A DNA stretch of 64,000 bases, from positions 1 through 64,000 of the forward strand of contig NZ_CAMYIV010000006.1 in assembly GCF_947258575.1 (NCBI RefSeq). Reading direction: 5' to 3'. The DNA is from an uncultured Alcanivorax sp. GTDB lineage: Bacteria > Pseudomonadota > Gammaproteobacteria > Pseudomonadales > Alcanivoracaceae. The notes below the pieces were generated by a model that worked only from the letters and a program-made list of their open reading frames with translations, had not been told where the DNA came from and did not search any database. The position numbers were made by a program, and so were the translations under genes. The stretch's first letter is position 1, and each line of letters starts with the position of its first letter. This document shows, piece by piece, positions 53,363 through 60,833 of the stretch.

Positions 53363-55513
53363 GTGACAGAGCGGATGCAGAGTGCCGAACAGGCCGTGGA
53401 TTATGTGATCGAGCAGACCGGTGGCGAAATCCGCCTGGCCATGCCACTGGGGCTGGGCAAGCCGAACCGGTTTGTGAATGCACTCTATGCACGGGTGGAA
53501 AAAGATTCCTCCCTGTCTCTGGATATCTACACTGCCTTGTCTCTAGGCAAGCCCGGCGCCGGCAGTGATCTGGAAAAACGCTTTCTCAATCCTTTCGCCG
53601 ATCGCTTGTTCGGTGACTATGAAGAGCTGGCTTACCTGAAGCCACAGAAACGCAGTGCCCTGCCAGATAACATCCGCGTCTTCGAATTCTTTGTGCAGCC
53701 GGGCAGCATGCTGGGCAGTGACAGTGCCCAACAGCATTACATCAGCAGTAACTACACGCACGTGGCCCGTGATCTCAATGCTCGCAAGATCAATGTGGTG
53801 GCGCAGATGCTGGCCCACCGGCAGGAAGAGGGCAGTGATTGCTACAGTTTTTCCTGCAATCCGGAGGTGACTCTGGATCTGATGCCGCTGCTCAAGGCGC
53901 GCCGGGATGCCGGCGAGACCATCATCTCAGTGGGGCAGGTGCACCGGGATCTGCCCTTTATGGAAAACGATGCTCGTGTGGATGACAGGCTGGCGGACAT
54001 GGATATCCTGCTGGACGATCCTCAGGGGCATACGCGCCTGTTCAGCACCCCGAATATGCCAGTAAATATTCAGGACCACTTTGTTGGCTTGCATGCCAGT
54101 TCCCTGGTGAAGGATGGCGGTACGCTGCAGATCGGGATCGGTGCTCTGGGTGATGCGCTGGTGCATCATTTGCGCTTGCGTGAGCAGGATAACGACCTCT
54201 ACCAATCCCTGCTCGAGGCCTGGTCCTTGCCGGATAGCCATCAGCAGCTGGTGGAAAAGGAAGGCGGCACAAGCGCCTTCCGCGAGGGCCTGTACGGCTG
54301 CAGCGAGATGATGACGCATGGTCTGCTGACGCTGATCGATGATGGCATTATTCGCCGCCCGGTGTATGACTGGGCGCCCCTGCAGCAGCTGGAAATGCAC
54401 AACCCGGCCAAGCCCGGACTGGCCCTGCTGGATGCCCTGCGAGAGCAGGATGCCATTCGCCGTCGTCTCAATCATGACCACTTGCGTCAGCTGAAGCGCT
54501 TCGGCATTTTCCGTAGTGATGTTGAAAAGCACGGTGATGAACTGGTGCTGCCGAACGATATCCGTGTGGCCAACGATCTGGATGATCGTGCTACCCGGGA
54601 GGCGCTCAAGGCGGTATTCGGTGAAGAGCTTGCCGGTGGTGTTGTCATGCATGGCGGCTTCTTCCTGGGGCCCCAGGCGTTCTACGCGCGTCTTCGCGAG
54701 CTGGATGCTGCGAGCCGGGCTGCCATCAACATGACCCACATCAGCTTCATCAATCATCTTTACGGTGATGAAACCCTCAAGCGTCTGCAGCGCCAGGATG
54801 CCCGCTTTGTGAATACCGCTTTCACCGTGACCCTGCTGGGGGCGGCGGTGGCCGACCAGGTGGAAGATGGTCGGGTACTCAGTGGGGTAGGCGGGCAGTA
54901 CAACTTTGTCAGCCAGGCCCATGAACTGGAAGGGGCCCGTTCCATTCTGATGGTCCGCGCCTGGCGTGAGCGCGCCGGCGAGGCCATGAGCAATGTGGTG
55001 TTCCGCTATGGCCACAACACCATCCCTCGCCATTTACGCGATGTGGTGGTCACCGAATACGGGGTGGCGGATCTGCGTGGCAAGACCGACGAGGAAGTGG
55101 TGATGGCCATGCTCAATGTAGCCGACAGTCGTTTCCAGATCGAGCTGATGGAAGAAGCCCAGGCGGCAGGCAAACTGCGTCAGGATTATCAGATCCCCGA
55201 GCCTCATCGGCGTAATAATCCGGAGCACCTGCACGAAATCGCCGAGCGGCATGGCGACAAGGCGTTCCCGACCTTCCCGCTGGGTTCGGATTTCAATGAT
55301 GTTGAGCAACAGCTGCTCAAGGCGTTGACCTGGCTGAAGGAAAAAGTCAGCCAGAAGGAATATCTGAAGTTGGGTCGCAAGGCGTTGTTTGAGGAGGGAA
55401 GCGAAAGCGATTTTGCTGCCGAACTGGAACGAATGTCGCTGGCCGATCCGCACGGCATCCGTGCCCACCTCTACCAGCGTCTGCTGCTCACCGCGCTGGA
55501 AGCCACGCGTTGA
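53363..55513 (+). CDS. Acetyl-CoA hydrolase/transferase family protein, long form
   Basis: This 716-residue protein has an acetyl-CoA hydrolase/transferase C-terminal domain (about 410-620) with FINHLYGDETLK and VVTEYGVADLRGKTDEE. An N-terminal half contains VDYVIEQTGGEIRLAMPLGLG and QVHRDLPFMEND. It is longer than Cat1/succinyl-CoA:acetate transferases (about 500-540), so it belongs to the long group of unknown CoA substrate. The GTG start at 53363 has AAGGAG; a longer frame runs back into the SMR gene. Likely role: acyl-CoA/acetate turnover in fat metabolism. Confidence 0.82.
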   Translation: MTERMQSAEQAVDYVIEQTGGEIRLAMPLGLGKPNRFVNALYARVEKDSSLSLDIYTALSLGKPGAGSDLEKRFLNPFADRLFGDYEELAYLKPQKRSALPDNIRVFEFFVQPGSMLGSDSAQQHYISSNYTHVARDLNARKINVVAQMLAHRQEEGSDCYSFSCNPEVTLDLMPLLKARRDAGETIISVGQVHRDLPFMENDARVDDRLADMDILLDDPQGHTRLFSTPNMPVNIQDHFVGLHASSLVKDGGTLQIGIGALGDALVHHLRLREQDNDLYQSLLEAWSLPDSHQQLVEKEGGTSAFREGLYGCSEMMTHGLLTLIDDGIIRRPVYDWAPLQQLEMHNPAKPGLALLDALREQDAIRRRLNHDHLRQLKRFGIFRSDVEKHGDELVLPNDIRVANDLDDRATREALKAVFGEELAGGVVMHGGFFLGPQAFYARLRELDAASRAAINMTHISFINHLYGDETLKRLQRQDARFVNTAFTVTLLGAAVADQVEDGRVLSGVGGQYNFVSQAHELEGARSILMVRAWRERAGEAMSNVVFRYGHNTIPRHLRDVVVTEYGVADLRGKTDEEVVMAMLNVADSRFQIELMEEAQAAGKLRQDYQIPEPHRRNNPEHLHEIAERHGDKAFPTFPLGSDFNDVEQQLLKALTWLKEKVSQKEYLKLGRKALFEEGSESDFAAELERMSLADPHGIRAHLYQRLLLTALEATR

Positions 55514-55534
55514 TAATGTGGTGGGCAATCGGAC

Positions 55535-55633
55535 TGTAGGAGCGGCGCTTGAGCCGCGAACCGGTAATGGCACGGCACAAAAACGTTAGTGCCATACCCT
55601 AACCCTGTTCGCGGCTCAAGCGCCGCTCCTACA
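55535..55633. repeat. REPIN-like perfect inverted repeat
   Basis: Two perfect 26-base arms (55535-55560 and 55608-55633) begin TGTAGGAGCGGCGCTTGAGC and its reverse complement, with a 47-base loop. GTAGGAGCGGC...CCGCGAA is a known REP type of pseudomonads and relatives, mobilised by a RAYT transposase. It lies in the gap between two convergent genes. Confidence 0.9.
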
Positions 55634-55643
55634 GGAAAATACG

Positions 55644-56162
55644 CTAAGCGCTTTTTCTTTCTTCTACCTGATCGGCTTTCTTCGAGCGTGCTTTGCCGGG
55701 GCTGCTGGACAGCACCCGCCAGAATGGAATGCGACGGGTAACGGCTACCATTTCGTCGACGCTGTCGCCAATGCCGGAGAGGCGATCCACGGTATCTCTC
55801 AGGCCTACCAGTTCGTCCACATGTTCGGAAATCTTGAACACCACCATGTAAAATTCCAGCAGGGCACGCAGTATCGATGCCAGCACCAGAAACGTCAGTG
55901 GTGCGGCGAAGAAAAAGTAGAACAGCCCGCGCCAGGTCGAAGCCATAAAGGCTTCCACGCAGACATAGATCAGGCCACAGGCAATGGCCACTAGAGCGAT
56001 ACCGTACACGCCGGGCAGCACCTGGATAATCATGTACTTGTCGAACTTGAAGTTGAACAGCTCGCGCCAGTACTGCACTACCCAGAAGAGTCCGCGACGC
56101 ATACGGTCGCCGAATTTTTCGGGCAGTTTTTCCGGCGTTTTCTGCTGATTATTCTCTACCAT
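55644..56162 (-). CDS. DUF4282 membrane protein
   Basis: This 172-residue protein has two predicted membrane helices (about 45-70, VLPGVYGIALVAIACGLIYV; 80-108, FFFAAPLTFLVLASILRALL) and soluble ends; this fits DUF4282. Function unknown. It overlaps the DUF2804 stop by seven bases and is last in a PadR-headed operon. Confidence 0.75.
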   Translation of the reverse strand: MVENNQQKTPEKLPEKFGDRMRRGLFWVVQYWRELFNFKFDKYMIIQVLPGVYGIALVAIACGLIYVCVEAFMASTWRGLFYFFFAAPLTFLVLASILRALLEFYMVVFKISEHVDELVGLRDTVDRLSGIGDSVDEMVAVTRRIPFWRVLSSSPGKARSKKADQVEERKSA

Positions 56163-57190
56163 TTTGCGTACTGCTCCTCGACAAAACCGTACTGCCCGTC
56201 GATGGTCAGGGAGCGTCCGTCCTTGAGTCGGAGCTCACCATCGAAGCGGCCAAACAGCTGATTGAAATTGCTGGCAAACAGGCCCAGATTCATCCGTTCG
56301 CGATGATTGCCGTTGGGGGTGAAGCGAAGCGAAACCTGCCCGCACTGACTGCGTAGGGTCCAGGGTTGCATCAGATCATCCCGGTTGTATTCAAAGATCA
56401 CCCCGCCGGTAGGGACCAGCTGGTCGTCCACCCACAGGCAGTTTTCTGAAAATGTGGTTTCGTTGACGCCGCAGGACAGATTCAGTCCCACCCGTGTGTT
56501 GCCGATCAGGGCAGACAAGCATGCCCAGTTCCAGAATGTCTCGCGACGCATATAACCGGCGGAAAAATCGTGGTGGCCGCTGGCGCCCAGCTCGGCCAGA
56601 TCCTGGTGGTTGCCATCCTGCTGCAGGGTGCCGGTGACAGTGCGACCGGCGACTTTATTGGCGTACACCCAGCCATTGACGCCGGTGCGGGTACACAAGG
56701 ACATGGGCTGATACTCCGGCCCCTCGTCCATCTGTACATCCAGCGACAGGTCTTTCAGGTCCACCCGCAGGGTTTTGCTCAGGGCGCCGTCCTGCTCCTG
56801 ATAGCCCAGGCGGATATCCACGCCGCGGCGCTGAAAACGGCTTTCACCGTGCCGTGGCGATGTGGACATGTTCAGTTCCCGGCCCAGCGGCGAGCGCCAA
56901 GTATATTCCCGTAAGCGCCCGGTGCGGGGTTCAAAGATGTAAAAAAACGCCATCCCCAGGTAGGCGGTATGGGCGAGGGCACAGCCGGCCAGCAAATCCT
57001 GACTGATAACGCCGAAATACTGGAACTGCTTGTAATGAAAATGCCGGGCAAAACGCGGCGCTGGCTGGCCCATCGGGGTGCGGTAATCCGCATCGCGACC
57101 GTTGATGGTTGCGACGGTCTCGGGAAATACGCCAAGGGCGACCTGGCCCTGGTGGTCTACCAGTGCCGGAGGTTGAGGCTGAAAGTTCAT
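56156..57190 (-). CDS. DUF2804 protein
   Basis: This 344-residue protein matches DUF2804: ARHFHYKQFQYFGVIS in the first third, then LGMAFFYIFEPRTGRLREY. Probable beta-rich (lipocalin-like) fold, similar to AttH/CrtC families. It might handle lipid-like molecules, but no activity is known. Its start overlaps the stop of the DUF1853 gene by four bases. Confidence 0.8.
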   Translation of the reverse strand: MNFQPQPPALVDHQGQVALGVFPETVATINGRDADYRTPMGQPAPRFARHFHYKQFQYFGVISQDLLAGCALAHTAYLGMAFFYIFEPRTGRLREYTWRSPLGRELNMSTSPRHGESRFQRRGVDIRLGYQEQDGALSKTLRVDLKDLSLDVQMDEGPEYQPMSLCTRTGVNGWVYANKVAGRTVTGTLQQDGNHQDLAELGASGHHDFSAGYMRRETFWNWACLSALIGNTRVGLNLSCGVNETTFSENCLWVDDQLVPTGGVIFEYNRDDLMQPWTLRSQCGQVSLRFTPNGNHRERMNLGLFASNFNQLFGRFDGELRLKDGRSLTIDGQYGFVEEQYAKW

Positions 57191-57999
57191 GTGTTTGGCC
57201 AGCTGACAGGAACAATAAACCCCGGGGTATCACGGTGGCGTTGGGTCACCATGAGGGGGCGTTGACGGGTTTCAACATAGTCAATCAGGGTGGGGGTAGC
57301 AATCAAAGTGGTACTTTTGTCCGACATGAATGGACAGGGCCAGTAAGGCCGCTCAACAATTGACCATTCGCCGTCATCCAGCGCATCGCTGGGTAGCCAC
57401 CAGCCCCGTTCATGGCCCGGGTGGGGTGGCTGGCCCGAGGTGGGGGTATGCTGCCGGTAGAACAGCCTTCCCCGGCTCAGCAGGGCAGTGCCATCCGGTT
57501 GCCAACCTTGCTCGGCAAGCTGGGCGCGCACTTCCGGCATGGAGGAACGCGGCAGCTGCTGGTCGAACAGATGACGTGCCTTGCGGTCCAGGGTGTCGTG
57601 GCTGTTGGGGCCAAACCAGGCCTGCTCTGTGCCCAGGTAAAATTTCAGGGCCAGCTCCCAGTGCCAAAGCGTTCCGTCCATATGATCGCGGACCAGCAGG
57701 TCCAGCTCCCCGAGGGTGCGGCCCTGGTGGCGAAAGGGCAGATTACTGGCGATTCGCTCCAGATTGTTGCTGGCATCCACCAGGGCGCAGACCCATTGCT
57801 CGAACATCAACCCCAGTCGTCTCGCTGGCGTGTGTGCCTGCAGGCGCAGTGAGGCTCGTTCCGGCAACCCCGGGTCGAGTTGGTATTCGCGTTTTAGCAG
57901 CTCGCCGGCATCATGGCAGGGAGAGGGGCAGGGCAGGAGGGATGGGGCCTCCACCAGCCAGCGCAACAGGCCGGCCGGTGTATGAGAGGCTGTGGTCAT
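57187..57999 (-). CDS. DUF1853 protein
   Basis: This 270-residue protein has the DUF1853 elements LRWLVEAPSLLPCPSP near the start, then PARRLGLMFEQWVCALVDAS and WHWELALKFYLG in the middle, where E and K (E-x-x-x-K) look like a nuclease-fold core. The function is unknown. It overlaps the PadR gene and DUF2804 gene by four bases each, so it is translationally coupled. Confidence 0.8.
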   Translation of the reverse strand: MTTASHTPAGLLRWLVEAPSLLPCPSPCHDAGELLKREYQLDPGLPERASLRLQAHTPARRLGLMFEQWVCALVDASNNLERIASNLPFRHQGRTLGELDLLVRDHMDGTLWHWELALKFYLGTEQAWFGPNSHDTLDRKARHLFDQQLPRSSMPEVRAQLAEQGWQPDGTALLSRGRLFYRQHTPTSGQPPHPGHERGWWLPSDALDDGEWSIVERPYWPCPFMSDKSTTLIATPTLIDYVETRQRPLMVTQRHRDTPGFIVPVSWPNT

Positions 58000-58544
58000 A
58001 CTGAAGTGGATAGAATCTCGCGTTTGTTTAATGCCGTTTTTACCTCATCAGCCCAGTGAAGCCAGGCCTGTTGATCGAGAATACCCCGGCGCAGGGTTAG
58101 ATAGGTAAACAGATCCTTTTCACGGCCCTGTTCATCCAGCTTCTTGGCCAAGGCCTCGAAGGTATGCAGGCGTTCACGACGCAGATCCGCCTGGTCATCC
58201 AGCTCGCGCAGGATCGACGACGAATCCGACAGGGCGCCACCGGCAATTTTTACCATAAAGGCGTCGCGGATGCGCGGTGGGGCTGCGGGTTTTCGAAGCC
58301 ATCGAATCAACTCGTCGCGGCCTTCTTCCGTGATCCGGTACAATTTCTTGTCCGGTTTGCCATCCTGGGGGATATGGCGAAATTTCACCATATGCTGGTC
58401 ATTGAGTTTTCCCAGCTCCAGGTAAATTTGCTGATGGGTGGCGTTCCATACCAGCCCGATGCTGTTAGCAAATTCGCGAGCGAGGTCGTAACCGCTGGCT
58501 TCCTGATCTTGAAGCAGGACAAGTATGGCATGGCGCAAAGACAC
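57996..58544 (-). CDS. PadR-family transcriptional regulator
   Basis: This 182-residue regulator has a PadR winged helix (about 1-85, LRHAILVLLQDQEASGYDLAREF and LYRITEEGRDELIRWL) and a C-terminal helical dimerisation domain (Vir_act_alpha_C). It is the first gene of an operon with DUF1853, DUF2804 and DUF4282 genes, which it probably regulates. Two palindromes lie in its promoter. Confidence 0.9.
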   Translation of the reverse strand: MSLRHAILVLLQDQEASGYDLAREFANSIGLVWNATHQQIYLELGKLNDQHMVKFRHIPQDGKPDKKLYRITEEGRDELIRWLRKPAAPPRIRDAFMVKIAGGALSDSSSILRELDDQADLRRERLHTFEALAKKLDEQGREKDLFTYLTLRRGILDQQAWLHWADEVKTALNKREILSTSV

Positions 58545-58560
58545 GGCTCACTCCTCGTTT

Positions 58561-58591
58561 TATTATGTGACGTAATACTATTTTGATAGTA
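58561..58591. promoter_or_regulatory. Two palindromes upstream of padR
   Basis: TATTATGT-G-ACGTAATA (58561-58577, one mismatch) and TACTAT-TTTG-ATAGTA (58576-58591, perfect) lie 17-47 bases before the padR start. They are strong candidates for autoregulatory PadR operators. Confidence 0.7.
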
Positions 58592-58779
58592 GAGAGCCGT
58601 GTTATTGCTGCGCAATCCGTTGAATAAGTAGTTTTGTAAAAACTTGGTGAACTTACACCACAGCCAAAGTGCAATGTAAGTAATTGTTATCAAAAGGCAT
58701 GCACTCTGTAGGCCGAGCAGGCCATAAAGGAAAAGATTGTTTCTGTCAGGCTTACAAGGCGCGAAGCAAAAGAAGTAAC

Positions 58780-58811
58780 CCGAAATCCTGTCAGTAACGT
58801 CAGGATTTCGG
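58780..58811 (-). terminator. Hairpin after hypothetical gene 58822-59508
   Basis: CCGAAATCCTG (58780-58790) and CAGGATTTCGG (58801-58811) form a perfect 11-base-pair stem. The minus strand continues GTTACTTCTTTT, so it terminates the downstream-reading gene. Confidence 0.75.
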
Positions 58812-58821
58812 ATTTTGCCGA

Positions 58822-59508
58822 TCAGGAGGAGCGGGGAGTAAGCGGGATCAGCTGGCTTGCCTGAAACTCCGCGGAGGCCTTGAGCTGTTCAGCGTTCAGT
58901 TTGGGGACCAGGTTGTTGATCAGGCTGCGTGATGCCTTGCGGGTAGTTTCCACGCCCATGCTGGCCAACTTGCGCAGCACCGGGCCGAATTGCAGCAAGG
59001 CCATGGGCCGCTCGAAGTACCAGTCGATGGCCTGATCGGTCAGCGCCAGCAGGTAGCGCACCAGCTCTTTTCGCGCCTTTTCGGGGTTTTCTTCGCACAG
59101 ACCGGGCAGGCTTTTTCCCAGGGCCGCCATTTCCTCATCCACCGGGAACGCCACGTACCAGAAATCCTCGCCGGGAGCGGGCTGACGAACCAGATCCATG
59201 TAGTCAGCGGCTGCGCGGTTCTGCTGCAGATCCAGCTTTTTGGCGCTGCGGCTGACCACCAGGTGGGTGGTCTTGCTGATGGTCTGGGTAGTCATGCGGA
59301 CCACTTTCATCATCCCCGGGGATAACTGGGCTGCCTCGGCGGCTCGGGTCAGAAAGGCGGTGAGGGCCTCGTCGATGAAGATGCCCATGATCGCTTCGAT
59401 CTCCTTGGGCTCTGGCCGGGAGGCGCCACCATGCATACGACGGATAAAACCGTCGGTTTTCTCATGCAGGATATCGCTTGAGCGGAAGGCAACGTGCGGT
59501 ATTGTCAT
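58822..59508 (-). CDS. Hypothetical protein
   Basis: I do not recognise this family. The 228-residue protein is mostly helical, without signal peptide or membrane helices. A conserved-looking stretch is GMMKVVRMTTQTISKTTHLVVS (about 65-85), followed by EDFWYVAFPVDEEM. The N-terminus has HGGASRPEPKEIEAIMGIF. It is transcribed alone, with its own terminator. Confidence 0.6.
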   Translation of the reverse strand: MTIPHVAFRSSDILHEKTDGFIRRMHGGASRPEPKEIEAIMGIFIDEALTAFLTRAAEAAQLSPGMMKVVRMTTQTISKTTHLVVSRSAKKLDLQQNRAAADYMDLVRQPAPGEDFWYVAFPVDEEMAALGKSLPGLCEENPEKARKELVRYLLALTDQAIDWYFERPMALLQFGPVLRKLASMGVETTRKASRSLINNLVPKLNAEQLKASAEFQASQLIPLTPRSS

Positions 59509-59675
59509 TATTCGGGTCCTGAAGCAAGGGATAAGGAATCATACCCAGCCTGACCGCGGGCTCAAATGACCGAAACTGGTGTGGCCTGACTATTCCTGAT
59601 GGCACGACTCAGCTATTTCTTTTTGTGTTCCAATGGAAGATGATTCGCGCCCTGCGGGGTAGGCTAGGAGAAATC

Positions 59676-60143
59676 ATGTTAGGCGTCGTCAATGCGGATG
59701 CGGAGCAGGTAAAACAGTGGCTCCAGCAAGCGAATATTCGGCATTACATCTGTGAGCACTGCCACGGGCTGCATCTGTCCGAGCTGCAGGAGCGAGAAGG
59801 GGTGGTGGATGCCCGTTTGTTCGTGGAAGAGGATGGCATCCTGCTGACCACCGAGCTGGAATTGCGCCCGTCGGCCCTGTTCGCCGTGCAGGCGGAGCTG
59901 ACCCGGCTGAATATGGCGTATCCGTCCATCAAGCTGTTCCTGGATGTGAGCGATGATTCTCTGCCCCGGCTGGTTGCCTGCGACCTGCTGCTGGGCCGTC
60001 ACGGCGTTTCCTTCGAGCAGTTTATCTACTTTGTCCAGGCCACCGTGGATGCCACGGTGCAATTGCTGGATGAAGGCCAGGAGTTTAACTGGCTGATCTG
60101 GCCGGACGAGATGGACAGCGGTGCCGGTGAGGCTCTGCACTAA
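59676..60143 (+). CDS. YbjN-domain protein
   Basis: This 155-residue protein resembles YbjN/type III secretion chaperone-like folds: VKQWLQQANIRHYICEHCHG, then LTTELELRPSALFAVQAELTRLN and VSFEQFIYFVQATVDATVQL. The start at 59676 has TAGGAG. YbjN affects motility and stress in enterobacteria; here the role is unknown. It is 24 bases before the oxygenase gene. Confidence 0.72.
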   Translation: MLGVVNADAEQVKQWLQQANIRHYICEHCHGLHLSELQEREGVVDARLFVEEDGILLTTELELRPSALFAVQAELTRLNMAYPSIKLFLDVSDDSLPRLVACDLLLGRHGVSFEQFIYFVQATVDATVQLLDEGQEFNWLIWPDEMDSGAGEALH

Positions 60144-60167
60144 CGATTCGGTTCGGGAGGCACTGCG

Positions 60168-60833
60168 GTGCAAGACAATGCGGATTCACTGGGTGGCGTC
60201 GGCGGCGATCGCCTGGACGGACTGATCGACGGGCTGGTCCAGCATGGCTATGCCATTTCGCCCGGTTATGTCCCTTTGTCGCTGGTGCGAGCCCTGCGCG
60301 AGGAAGCGCAACTGCGCGACCGGCAGGGTGAGTTTCAGCTGGCCGGTATTGGTCGGCGCCAGGTGCACCAGAAAGACACCCGGGTCCGCAGTGATCGGAC
60401 CTGCTGGCTAAGAGCAGAAACTCTTGCCCAGTGTCAGTTGCTGGAAGGGCTGGAAAGCCTGCGGGTAGCGGTGAACCGGTCGCTGTTCATGGGGTTGTTC
60501 GAGCTGGAATCCCACTTCGCCATTTACGGGCCCGGTGATTATTACCAGCGCCATCTGGATGCCTTTAACGGCAATAACGGGCGCCTGTTGTCCGTGGTGT
60601 TGTACCTCAACGAAGGCTGGCAGAGCCAGTGGGGCGGGCGCCTGCGGCTGTGGCCGGAACCTGATGCCCAGGGGGTGGCCACCGAAGTGGAGCCCCGCGG
60701 CGGTACCCTGGTGGCGTTCCTCAGCGAGAAAATTCCCCATGAAGTCTTGGCAGCCACCCGGGAACGCTACAGTATTGCCGGATGGTTTCGCTGCAACAAC
60801 ACCACCGCCGACTGGCTCGATCCGCCACGCTGA
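60168..60833 (+). CDS. 2OG-Fe(II) oxygenase (prolyl-4-hydroxylase-like)
   Basis: This 221-residue enzyme has the double-stranded beta-helix iron site HxD...H: RHLDAF, then KIPHEV about 65 residues later, and the 2-oxoglutarate-binding arginine in RERYSIAGWFR. It starts with GTG at 60168 after GGGAGG. Related enzymes hydroxylate proline or other residues in proteins or small metabolites. Its 3' end overlaps the start of the glycine-rich secreted protein by 52 bases, which may mean a functional link. Confidence 0.87.
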   Translation: MQDNADSLGGVGGDRLDGLIDGLVQHGYAISPGYVPLSLVRALREEAQLRDRQGEFQLAGIGRRQVHQKDTRVRSDRTCWLRAETLAQCQLLEGLESLRVAVNRSLFMGLFELESHFAIYGPGDYYQRHLDAFNGNNGRLLSVVLYLNEGWQSQWGGRLRLWPEPDAQGVATEVEPRGGTLVAFLSEKIPHEVLAATRERYSIAGWFRCNNTTADWLDPPR

